Below are positions 1 to 5,299 of a DNA stretch of 7,333 nucleotides, piece by piece. Every line of letters begins with the position of its first letter. Positions within the stretch are counted from its first letter, which is position 1. The notes below the pieces were generated by a model. It had not been told where the DNA came from. It did no database searches and saw nothing but the letters and a program-made list of their open reading frames with translations. The position numbers were made by a program, and so were the translations under genes. The stretch spans positions 1-7,333 of the forward strand of contig CALBTQ010000774.1 of NCBI GenBank assembly GCA_937967875.1, in the 5' to 3' direction. This DNA is from an uncultured Pseudomonadota bacterium. GTDB lineage: Bacteria; Lernaellota; Lernaellaia; Lernaellales; Lernaellaceae.

Positions 1-49
1 ACGAGATCTTATTCGGTGACTGGAGTTCAGACGTGTGCTCTTCCGATCT
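1..49 (+). other. Illumina P7-side library adapter with 8-nt index (not genomic)
   Basis: Bases 1-7 are the end of the P7 flow-cell sequence (ACGAGAT), 8-15 (CTTATTCG) sit where the i7 index sits, and 16-49 are the 34-nt TruSeq read-2 primer, beginning GTGACTGGAGTTCAGACGTG and ending in GCTCTTCCGATCT. This is library DNA; the organism's sequence starts at base 50. Reading frames that cross this boundary are artificial at their ends. Confidence 0.98.
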
Positions 50-536
50 AATAGACGAGCTGCGAAAAATCCTTGGTCTGGTACAGGTCGCCGTAGCGGT
101 CGTAATACAGGATGCGCTGCAAAAACTCGGGCGGATTGTCGGTGAACTCGCCGGCGATCGAATCGTAGATCGCGCAGCGATGCAGCGTGCCGCCAAGGCA
201 CTGTTCTTCTTCGATCAGCGCGCACGACTCGATCTGCGCCGGCAGCGACGAGGCGTTGGCGGTAATCGCGTCGATCACGATGTCCGTGTCGTCGTCGGCC
301 GTATCGTCGTCGGACGTGTCGTCGTCGTTCGTGTCATCGTCGCCGGTGTCGTCGTCGGCCGCGTCGTCGTCATCGTCGCCGGCGTCGTCGTCATCGTCGC
401 CGGCGTCGTCGTCCGGCGGCGTCTCGTCGGACGAATCGTCATCGTCGTCGTCGCCGCACCCTCCCGCGAACGAAAGAAGCGCTGCGAACAAAACCAAAAA
501 AATCATCGATAGCCGCTTGAGGTATTGCGTTTTCAT
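50..536 (-). CDS. Exported lipoprotein with poly-aspartate stalk, 3' end missing
   Basis: 162 residues are readable. They start with a basic n-region, a hydrophobic core (about residues 9-24) and a lipobox-like A-G-G-Cys27, so export by Sec and lipidation at Cys27 are expected. An Asp-rich stalk follows (about 29-85: runs of D broken by A, G, T, S, N, E, P). Then comes a short domain of unknown family with Cys residues in ESCALIEEEQCLGG and LHRCAIYD, possibly a disulphide pair. The family is not recognised; acidic stalks after a lipid anchor are common in surface lipoproteins of environmental deltaproteobacterial-grade bacteria. ATG at 536 has no clear Shine-Dalgarno but directly precedes a textbook signal peptide. 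The apparent TAG stop (48-50) uses two adapter bases, so the gene runs off the insert and its true length is unknown. It shares orientation and design with the lipoprotein at 697-1482, 160 bp upstream. Confidence 0.85.
282..452 (-). repeat. GAY-codon low-complexity tract (Asp stalk, gene 50-536)
   Basis: Imperfect GAC/GAT trinucleotide repeat read on the minus strand, giving D-runs punctuated by A, G, T, S, N, E and P. GAC and GAT are mixed irregularly, so acidity is conserved rather than one DNA repeat unit. On the plus strand the same tract produces spurious Ser- or Val-rich reading frames. Confidence 0.9.
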
Positions 537-611
537 CGTTCAACTGTAGGTAGTTTTTGCCGATCATCCAACCTAAAAATGGACGAGGACGAAATGACTT
601 TGATTGTGTGC

Positions 612-638
612 CGCACTCTTGGCCAAGCCAAGGGTGTG
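612..638. other. Strong hairpin between the two lipoprotein genes
   Basis: Arms 612-623 and 627-638 pair over about 12 bp (core CTTGGC/GCCAAG, with G-U pairs at 617-633 and 613-637) around the 3-nt loop CAA. It lies 59 bp past the stop of the lipoprotein at 697-1482 and 76 bp before the start of the lipoprotein at 50-536. Neither strand has a T-run after it, so it is not a classic intrinsic terminator. It could stabilise a transcript end or act as a processing site. Confidence 0.5.
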
Positions 639-696
639 TGGATGAGTTGGAGGCCTTCTCGCCTTTTATCATTTCCGGCCGAGCAATCGCTACGCC

Positions 697-1482
697 TCAA
701 TACCACACGGTGAAGGTCACCTCGTCGATGATCGAGTTCAAGTTGGCCAGCATCCCGCCGCCGGTCGATTCGATTTCGAAATGCAGAATCACGTTCTGCA
801 TGGCGATGGCTTCGATATCGGCTTGGGTCAGCTCGTACGTCACCTCGATCCATTCCCCCGAAAGCGTAAACGCCGTATCGGGCACCTGTAGAATATCCAC
901 CAATACGTTGGTGTTGGTCACGTCTTTCAGCGTCACGGTCAGCCCACCGGTCGCCGCGCCCCAGCGATAGTTTTTGTTCCAGAAATGAATGGTCCCCTCC
1001 GCGCACCCGGTCGGAATAACCACCGTCTGGCCGAACCACTCGACCGTGTTGGGACGCCCGCCGAGCCACGCGGCATAGGCGCCGCCATGCACGGAAATCG
1101 TTTCGCTCGAATAGATGAGATCGCCATCCCAGTCGCCTTCCCAGGGGATGTAGACTCCCGTTTCGAAGTCGCCGTTGACGATCAACTGCGCCTCGGTCGT
1201 GTCGTCATCGTCGTCGTCATCGTCATCGTCCGTATCGTCGTCGTCATCGTCGTCGCCCGTGTCATCGTCATCGTCATTGTCGTCGTCGATGACATCGTCG
1301 TCATCGTCGTCGTCGCCGGCATCGTCGTCATCGTCGTCGTCGACCGCGTCGTCGTCATCGTCGTCATCGTCGACCGCGTCGTTGTCGTCGTCATCGTCGT
1401 CGCCGCAGGCGCCGAGCGATATCAACGCAAAACAAGCCAGCATGATCGTGAAAAGAATATAAAGATAACTAATCATTCGCAT
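697..1482 (-). CDS. Poly-aspartate lipoprotein with carbohydrate-binding-like C-terminal domain
   Basis: 261 aa. ATG at 1482 is chosen because GGGGAGG (1488-1494) lies 5 nt upstream and the protein then begins with a signal peptide; the open frame extends further upstream to 1755 but without signal-peptide character. Residues 1-25 form the signal peptide, with lipobox L-G-A-Cys26. Residues 28-94 are an almost unbroken Asp stalk. From about 100 there is a roughly 160-residue domain opening with LIVNGDFETG, a Trp-rich segment, HGGAYAAWLGG, and a final Ile-Asp-Glu-Val-Thr-Phe strand. That pattern resembles jelly-roll, galactose-binding-like modules such as CBM4/9, but no catalytic residues or fold can be proven by eye. 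A surface-displayed glycan- or polymer-binding lipoprotein is plausible. It is divergent from the barrel gene at 1656, with a dyad between them. Confidence 0.88.
   Translation of the reverse strand: MRMISYLYILFTIMLACFALISLGACGDDDDDDNDAVDDDDDDDDAVDDDDDDDAGDDDDDDDVIDDDNDDDDDTGDDDDDDDTDDDDDDDDDDTTEAQLIVNGDFETGVYIPWEGDWDGDLIYSSETISVHGGAYAAWLGGRPNTVEWFGQTVVIPTGCAEGTIHFWNKNYRWGAATGGLTVTLKDVTNTNVLVDILQVPDTAFTLSGEWIEVTYELTQADIEAIAMQNVILHFEIESTGGGMLANLNSIIDEVTFTVWY
1201..1401 (-). repeat. GAY-codon low-complexity tract (Asp stalk, gene 697-1482)
   Basis: 201 bp encode residues 28-94: D6-N-D-A-V, D8-A-V, D7-A-G, D7-V-I, D3-N-D5-T-G, D7-T, D10. The sub-blocks of 6-10 Asp separated by two-residue spacers suggest growth by duplication of about 27-30 bp units. 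GAC and GAT are interspersed. The tract is a likely site of length variation between strains and of assembly error. Confidence 0.92.
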
Positions 1483-1487
1483 CGCAT

Positions 1488-1494
1488 CCTCCCC
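1488..1494 (-). promoter_or_regulatory. Shine-Dalgarno deciding the start of the 697-1482 lipoprotein
   Basis: GGGGAGG on the minus strand, 5 nt before ATG 1482. A second in-frame ATG at 1476 would have an 11-nt spacing and is less likely. Confidence 0.8.
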
Positions 1495-1530
1495 AATACG
1501 AAAAGGTTCGCACGATTCTGAATTTTTCAC

Positions 1531-1560
1531 TTGTTGTTGAATGGCTCGATTGAATAACAA
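1531..1560. promoter_or_regulatory. 30-bp imperfect dyad in the divergent promoter region
   Basis: TTGTTGTTGAAT (1531-1542), 6-nt spacer GGCTCG, ATTGAATAACAA (1549-1560): 10 of 12 positions are complementary. It lies between the divergent lipoprotein (start 1482) and barrel gene (start 1656), 45 bp upstream of the candidate -35 box of the latter. Half-site and spacer geometry fit a dimeric regulator's operator; the regulator is unknown. Confidence 0.5.
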
Positions 1561-1604
1561 ATATGCATCGGCGTCAAGCATCGATCGATCCGGTCGATTT
1601 CCAA

Positions 1605-1633
1605 TTGCAGGCGGATGCAAAAAAGAATATATA
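1605..1633 (+). promoter_or_regulatory. Sigma-70-like promoter for barrel-cytochrome pair
   Basis: TTGCAG (1605-1610), 17-nt spacer, TATATA (1628-1633). Transcription would start near 1640, leaving a short leader that contains AAGGA (1646-1650), 5 nt before the ATG at 1656. Spacing is optimal and both boxes are close to consensus. No other good -35/-10 pair was seen nearby. Confidence 0.55.
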
Positions 1634-1655
1634 CGGTAACAACCTAAGGATTTGC

Positions 1656-3065
1656 ATGAAAAATTACCAAAAACAACTGCGTCGAATCGTCGTATTTTTC
1701 GTGTTTCTGATGGGCTTTTCGACCTCCGCAACCTGGGCGCAGGACGACGCTGCACCGTGGATGACCTTCGCCGATTTCCGCGTCGATTATCTGCACCAGG
1801 TCGTTCGCGGCGGCGACCTGGCCGATCAGGAAGACCACTCCTGGCGTCAGTCCGTCTCCGTGTATACCCGGCAGGAAAACGAGCACATGGACCTGTCCAT
1901 GGCCCTCTACGGCACGGCCGACGCCCCGCTGACGCCGCACGCGTCCACCTCGCCGTTTTACGACCTCAACGATTCGCCCGGCGTACCGAACCTGAAAATC
2001 TTTCAGGGCTACGCCGAAATGGACGGCCTGCTCGGAAAGAAGATTCTCGGCTTGCGCGTGGGTCGGCAGGCGTTCATCGCCGACGACATCATCATGTTCG
2101 ACGGCGCGCGGTTGTTCGTGCACGATCCGCAAAAACAGTGGATCAGCGCCAGCGCCTTTGCCGGCAACTACGTTTCCTTTTACGAACTGCACAACGTGAC
2201 CGAAACGCCCTGGGGCGCCGACGTCGCGCTGCATCCGTTCCTGCCCGGCGCGGAAATCTACGGCAACGTCAGTTCGCTGTTCAGCCGCCGCTGGAACACC
2301 GGTTGGCGGCAGGATGCGGGCAAATTCGTTTATCTCGAAGCCGAGTACGGCGCCCTCGCCGACTGGCCGCATCACATGCGCGCGCAACTGAGCCTCTATC
2401 CGCCCTGGACCGACTTCGAGCTGACCGGCGTCTACTACCGCGAAACCTTCGATCTGGACAACGCGGAAAATCTCGCCGAGCAGCGCTACCAGTTCGATCT
2501 GCGCCGGCGGACGGTCGGACAAAGCGACTGGTCGCTGGAAAACCTGCTGTTCGCGCCGACCATGCCCTTCGAGGAATTCGAGGGACGCGCCGCGCTCAGC
2601 CTGTTCGGTCGCGTCGCCACGATCTCGGCGAACTACCTGTTCCATCGTTTGATCGACGATGCGCCCGAGGGCTGGCAGGCCGGTGACTACACCGAATTCG
2701 GCGGCGGGCTGGATCTGGTCAATCCCTGGGTGAACGACCTGACCGCCAACGTGGCCTGGTCCGGCGCCTTCGAGACGCGCGACGACGCCGACAACAACGT
2801 CGATACGCAAAGCGTATCGGCCGCAGCGGCCAAGGGCTTTTTGGCGCACAAGCTGGTGGTGTCGGCCGGCGCGTTGTGGCGCACCTACACATTCTTCGAG
2901 GAAACGCTGGCCGGTACGCATCTGCGCGCCGACCTCGAATATGCGCCGGTGAAACCCTTCCGGCTGGCGGCGGGTTACAGCACCGACATCGACGATTACC
3001 TCAACGATCTCGTCGGCGCCGATCGCATCGACCAGACGCATCTGACGATGAGAATGGATTTTTAA
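1656..3065 (+). CDS. Outer-membrane beta-barrel (porin-like), partner of cytochrome
   Basis: 469 aa. ATG 1656 follows AAGGA with a 5-nt gap and opens a signal peptide: basic residues 6-10, hydrophobic 11-21, cleavage likely after A28 (ATWA|QDD). The mature part has no cysteine and is rich in alternating aromatic/hydrophobic-polar stretches (for example AEIYGNVSSLFSRR, FELTGVYYRETFDL). It ends in HLTMRMDF, the C-terminal Phe strand typical of outer-membrane barrels recognised by BamA. The segment LGLRVGRQAFIADD resembles the RVGRQ strand of alginate-export-like barrels, so that superfamily is possible. Its stop overlaps the cytochrome start (TAATG), implying coupled translation and suggesting a joint complex. 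In porin-cytochrome conduits a barrel of about this size sheathes a periplasmic multihaem cytochrome; here that role is inferred from context, and a solute porin remains possible. Confidence 0.85.
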   Translation: MKNYQKQLRRIVVFFVFLMGFSTSATWAQDDAAPWMTFADFRVDYLHQVVRGGDLADQEDHSWRQSVSVYTRQENEHMDLSMALYGTADAPLTPHASTSPFYDLNDSPGVPNLKIFQGYAEMDGLLGKKILGLRVGRQAFIADDIIMFDGARLFVHDPQKQWISASAFAGNYVSFYELHNVTETPWGADVALHPFLPGAEIYGNVSSLFSRRWNTGWRQDAGKFVYLEAEYGALADWPHHMRAQLSLYPPWTDFELTGVYYRETFDLDNAENLAEQRYQFDLRRRTVGQSDWSLENLLFAPTMPFEEFEGRAALSLFGRVATISANYLFHRLIDDAPEGWQAGDYTEFGGGLDLVNPWVNDLTANVAWSGAFETRDDADNNVDTQSVSAAAAKGFLAHKLVVSAGALWRTYTFFEETLAGTHLRADLEYAPVKPFRLAAGYSTDIDDYLNDLVGADRIDQTHLTMRMDF

Positions 3066-3631
3066 TGAAACCCACGAGCACGGCAAAGAAAAGAATCGGC
3101 GCGGGCACGGCGCGCATCCTGGCGCTGCTGCTGGCGCTGCTGTTCGTCGGCTGCGCGAGCCAGGCGGCGCATTCGCTGGGCCTGTTCCTGCACAGCGATG
3201 CGAGCACCGGCGGCGACTGCGCGCAATGCCATGACGACCTGGTCAAATCAAAGCGTCCTGCGGGTCACAACGCCCGCTTCCTGGCGCAGCACAAACGCTA
3301 CGCCTACGATCCGACCTGCTCCTTCTGTCACGGACCGGATCAGTGCACTACCTGCCATCGCACGCGCAAACCGGCCTCGCACAATGCGGGCTGGAAAACC
3401 CACTTCCACGGCAAGCAGGCCGCGCGCGACAAACGCGCCTGCGTCACCTGCCACGATCCGGCGTACTGCCAGCGCTGCCACGCGGCCCGGCCGCTCAGCC
3501 ACGGCGACGGCTTTATCAACACGCACGGCGGCGAAGGCCGACGCAATTCGCGCCGCTGCCTGACCTGCCACGATCCGGTGCGCGACGGCTGCCTCAACTG
3601 CCACGATCCGAACGTGTTTCGTTACCAATGA
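3065..3631 (+). CDS. Heptahaem c-type cytochrome lipoprotein
   Basis: 188 aa. ATG 3065 overlaps the upstream TAA by one base. Residues 1-29 form a signal peptide with lipobox-like F-V-G-Cys30, so a lipidated, periplasm-facing protein is likely; a cleaved secreted form is an alternative. Seven CXXCH haem-binding motifs lie at 52-56, 85-89, 94-98, 126-130, 135-139, 165-169 and 176-180. Nine further His (36, 43, 68, 76, 106, 113, 115, 146, 154) are enough for bis-His ligation of all seven. The protein is built from repeated modules: a close pair of CXXCH motifs followed by an S/G-H-N/G...H segment (68/76, 106/113, 146/154). It should move electrons along a chain of closely packed haems, between periplasmic donors such as HydAB downstream and, if the barrel is a conduit, the cell exterior. 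The exact cytochrome family is not recognised; high-molecular-weight c3 or c7-like repeats are the nearest idea. Confidence 0.93.
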   Translation: MKPTSTAKKRIGAGTARILALLLALLFVGCASQAAHSLGLFLHSDASTGGDCAQCHDDLVKSKRPAGHNARFLAQHKRYAYDPTCSFCHGPDQCTTCHRTRKPASHNAGWKTHFHGKQAARDKRACVTCHDPAYCQRCHAARPLSHGDGFINTHGGEGRRNSRRCLTCHDPVRDGCLNCHDPNVFRYQ

Positions 3632-3645
3632 GTCTCCTCTAATTA

Positions 3646-3663
3646 TTGTGATTAAAATCACAG
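3646..3663. promoter_or_regulatory. TTGTGA-N6-TCACAg dyad (CRP/FNR- or Rex-type site)
   Basis: TTGTGATTAAAATCACAG is symmetric except for its last base. The TGTGA-N6-TCACA core equals the E. coli CRP core and is close to sites of other CRP/FNR-family proteins; the TTGTGA half-site also fits the redox repressor Rex. It begins 15 nt after the cytochrome stop and lies 383 bp before hydA. No good -10 element was found at a class I or II activator distance. Confidence 0.6.
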
Positions 3664-3685
3664 GTTTTAATTCAAAACCGGCTTA

Positions 3686-3754
3686 GGCGATCCGTGCGAC
3701 CGGAGAGTCGGCGATCCTTCGGCAACAAGGACTGCCAACCGATCGGATCCGATC
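3686..3754 (+). other. GC-rich repeat/palindrome block, possible structured element
   Basis: Contains the direct repeat GGCGATCC (3686-3693 and 3710-3717, 24 nt apart), a CGAC/GTCG hairpin (3698-3701 with 3707-3710 approximately), and a perfect 14-bp palindrome GATCGGATCCGATC (3741-3754). GATCCG (3689-3694) can pair with CGGATC (3744-3749). Its base composition differs sharply from the AT-rich DNA on either side. It matches no riboswitch class I can recognise with confidence. Confidence 0.35.
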
Positions 3755-3868
3755 CCGACCTTTCACTTTACTCTTATAAAAATTCCCCATACGGCGATTG
3801 AAGTTACCCCGCGAATCGGCCTTGTGAATCATCGCCTGTTCCAAAAAGATTCCCCTGTTGCAAAAATC

Positions 3869-3897
3869 TTGATTTTATGCTTCTTTAAGCATATAGT
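3869..3897 (+). promoter_or_regulatory. hydA: Sigma-70-like promoter for hydAB
   Basis: TTGATT (3869-3874), 17-nt spacer, TATAGT (3892-3897): 4/6 and 5/6 to consensus at optimal spacing. The start would be near 3904, giving a 5' leader of about 125 nt before hydA. A 6-bp inverted repeat AAGATT/AATCTT (3846-3851, 3865-3870) touches the -35 box from upstream. Confidence 0.6.
3876..3893. promoter_or_regulatory. Dyad operator filling the hydA promoter spacer
   Basis: TATGCTT-CTTT-AAGCATA: a perfect 7-bp inverted repeat with a 4-nt centre, lying between the -35 and -10 boxes and running into the first two bases of the -10. A protein bound here would block RNA polymerase, or twist the spacer as MerR-type activators do, although MerR promoters usually have 19-20-bp spacers. 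The regulator is unknown. Confidence 0.5.
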
Positions 3898-3969
3898 TAA
3901 TTAAGTCGCCAATATCACACTATAAAAAGTACTTAACCATTTCAGGCGGCGGTTATCTTTGATTATCTT

Positions 3970-3991
3970 AATGAATGGTCACTCATTCATT
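3970..3991. promoter_or_regulatory. FadR/TetR-like dyad in the hydA leader
   Basis: AATGAATG-GTCACT-CATTCATT: perfect 8-bp arms with a 6-bp spacer. The core closely follows the Bacillus FadR (TetR-family) pattern ATGAATGA-N4-TCATTCAT, differing at one arm position. It lies about 65-90 nt after the predicted transcription start and 38 nt before ATG. It could be a roadblock operator, or form an RNA hairpin upstream of the ribosome-binding site. Confidence 0.5.
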
Positions 3992-4016
3992 TTACTACGA
4001 CTTGAGTCACCGAATT

Positions 4017-4023
4017 AAGGAGG
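4017..4023 (+). promoter_or_regulatory. Strong Shine-Dalgarno fixing the hydA start
   Basis: AAGGAGG, 5 nt before ATG 4029. It outweighs the upstream in-frame ATG at 3975, which would add 18 residues unlike HydA N-termini and has no ribosome-binding site. Confidence 0.9.
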
Positions 4024-4028
4024 TTTGC

Positions 4029-5288
4029 ATGCGTGAAATAGAACAGGTTTGGACGCTAAGCAATGCGCCCGAACCAGCCGACGCCGCCCGCACTTATTTT
4101 GTGCAAGTCGACCAGAGCAAATGTGAAAGCTGTGGCGAATGCGAAAATTGGTGCGCGACCGGCGCGATTCAACCGGCCGACGGCAAAAACGGTCCGCGCA
4201 CCGTCGTCGACCCGGCCGCCTGCCTCAACTGCGGCCAGTGCCTGTACCACTGCCCCTTCGGCGCAATCTACGAAGGCGTTTCGTTCATCGACATGATCGA
4301 AAAGGCTTTGGCCGATCCCGAGACGGTCGTCGTGGCCATGCCCGCGCCGGCGATTCGCTACGGTCTGGGCGAGCCCTTCGGCCTGGAGCCGGGCGCCTAC
4401 GTGGGCGGCAAGATGTTCGCGGCCCTGCGCAAGCTCGGCTTCGACTATGTGTGGGACAACGAAATGACCGCCGACGTGACCATCCTCGAAGAGGGCACCG
4501 AACTGGTCAAGCGCATCAAAAAGGAAGTCGACAAACCGCTGCCGCAGTTCACTTCGTGCTGCCCGGCGTGGATCAAGTTCGTCGAAACCTACTACCCCGA
4601 CCTGCGCGACCACCTGTCGACCTGCAAGTCGCCGATCGGCATGCTCGGCCCGTTGGCCAAGACCTACGGCGCGGAAAAAACGCACATCGAGCCCGCCAAG
4701 ATCTTCAGCGTCTCGATCATGCCCTGCGTCGCGAAAAAATTCGAAGGGTTGCGCCCCGAGTTGTCCGACAGCGGCTTCCGCGACATCGACGCCACGATCA
4801 CCACGCGCGATCTGGCCTACATGATCAAAAAGGCCGGCATCGACTTCAAAAGCCTGCCCGACGAAAAAGCCGACCCGGTCCTGGGCGACTCCACCGGCGC
4901 CGCGACGATCTTCTGCGCCACCGGCGGCGTGATGGAAGCGGCCCTGCGCTTCGCCTACGAAGCCGTCTCCGGCAAAACCCTGAAGGACGTCAACCTGACG
5001 GCCGTGCGCGGCGAGAAAAACATCCGCTCCGCCGACGTGCCCATCCCGGGCGGCCCGACGGTCAAAGTCGCCATCGTCTACGGCATCGATCAGGCCAAGC
5101 AGCTTTGCGACGAAGTGCGCGCGGGCAAATCGCCCTACCACTTCATCGAAGTGATGACCTGCCCCAGCGGCTGCGTCAACGGCGGCGGCCAGCCGATTCC
5201 GCCGGGAACGCGCATGGCCGATAAATCCCCGTTGGAAAAACTGCGCTTCGCCCTGCGGCGCACCTTCAACAGCCGCGCGACGGTGTAA
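4029..5288 (+). CDS. hydA: Periplasmic [FeFe]-hydrogenase large subunit
   Basis: 419 aa, Desulfovibrio HydAB type (group A1). It catalyses H2 = 2 H+ + 2 e-. An N-terminal two-cluster ferredoxin domain carries C32-x2-C35-x2-C38-x3-C42 and C65-x2-C68-x2-C71-x3-C75-P. The H-cluster domain has PAPAIRYGLGE (105-115), L1 FTSCCPAW (174-181; C177 is the expected proton-relay Cys, C178 a cluster ligand), L2 MPCVAKKFE (231-239; ligand C233) and L3 EVMTCPSGCVNGGGQP (374-389; ligands C378 and C382). All four expected H-cluster cysteines are present. There is no signal peptide of its own; in this family HydA travels with the Tat-signal-bearing HydB, encoded 11 nt downstream. Its short tail after GGGQP matches the region processed in Desulfovibrio HydA. 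Oddities: Ala43 replaces the usual Pro after C42, and IFCATGG (294-300) has Cys296 where Gly is usual. No HydEFG maturases are in the window. The likely in-vivo direction is H2 uptake (family knowledge). Confidence 0.97.
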   Translation: MREIEQVWTLSNAPEPADAARTYFVQVDQSKCESCGECENWCATGAIQPADGKNGPRTVVDPAACLNCGQCLYHCPFGAIYEGVSFIDMIEKALADPETVVVAMPAPAIRYGLGEPFGLEPGAYVGGKMFAALRKLGFDYVWDNEMTADVTILEEGTELVKRIKKEVDKPLPQFTSCCPAWIKFVETYYPDLRDHLSTCKSPIGMLGPLAKTYGAEKTHIEPAKIFSVSIMPCVAKKFEGLRPELSDSGFRDIDATITTRDLAYMIKKAGIDFKSLPDEKADPVLGDSTGAATIFCATGGVMEAALRFAYEAVSGKTLKDVNLTAVRGEKNIRSADVPIPGGPTVKVAIVYGIDQAKQLCDEVRAGKSPYHFIEVMTCPSGCVNGGGQPIPPGTRMADKSPLEKLRFALRRTFNSRATV

Positions 5289-5299
5289 AGGAGAAAACC

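Larger units (their letters stand above)
3632..4028. other. 397-bp non-coding regulatory region between cytochrome and hydA
   Basis: No credible gene is present. The 5' part (3646-3679) is AT-rich with a TTGTGA-type dyad and a small GGTTTT/AAAACC hairpin (3663-3679). The middle (3680-3765) is GC-rich and repetitive. The 3' part (3766-4028) is AT-rich with the hydA promoter, two dyads and a strong ribosome-binding site. I see no clear intrinsic terminator for the cytochrome gene, so read-through into hydAB is possible. The in-frame ATG at 3975 lies inside a dyad and is not used as the hydA start. Confidence 0.7.

Noticed and set aside
282..1401. CRISPR-like array in the repetitive regions
   Set aside because: The repeats are trinucleotide, coding and contiguous, with no constant repeat-spacer structure.
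1175..1462. Plus-strand Ser-rich frame, minus-strand Thr/Met-rich frame and plus-strand Val/Ile-rich frame over the Asp tracts (also 33-549)
   Set aside because: They are other-frame readings of the GAY repeats in the two lipoproteins; no ribosome-binding sites or domains, and one begins inside the adapter.
1563..1655. 31-residue N-terminal extension of the barrel protein
   Set aside because: It would cover the candidate promoter and hide the signal peptide; ATG 1656 has AAGGA at the right spacing.
1483..1755. N-terminal extension of the 697-1482 lipoprotein up to 1755
   Set aside because: The extension is Arg-rich, has no signal-peptide character, overlaps the barrel gene start, and the GGGGAGG before ATG 1482 gives a clear start.
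1644..3086. Long minus-strand open frame (480 codons) opposite the barrel gene, and similar ones opposite hydA (4056-5141) and within the antiporter
   Set aside because: Typical shadows of GC-rich coding DNA: compositionally biased, no recognisable motif, no ribosome-binding site, while the opposite strand encodes clear families.
3697..3735. Resemblance to a glycine riboswitch (GGAGAG and a later GGCAACAAGGACUG stretch)
   Set aside because: The pairing CUCUC strand and the internal three-way junction are missing, and a hydrogenase is not an expected target.
3741..3765. Intrinsic terminator of the cytochrome gene at the 14-bp palindrome
   Set aside because: The palindrome has no room for a proper loop and is followed by CCCGACC before a broken T-stretch.
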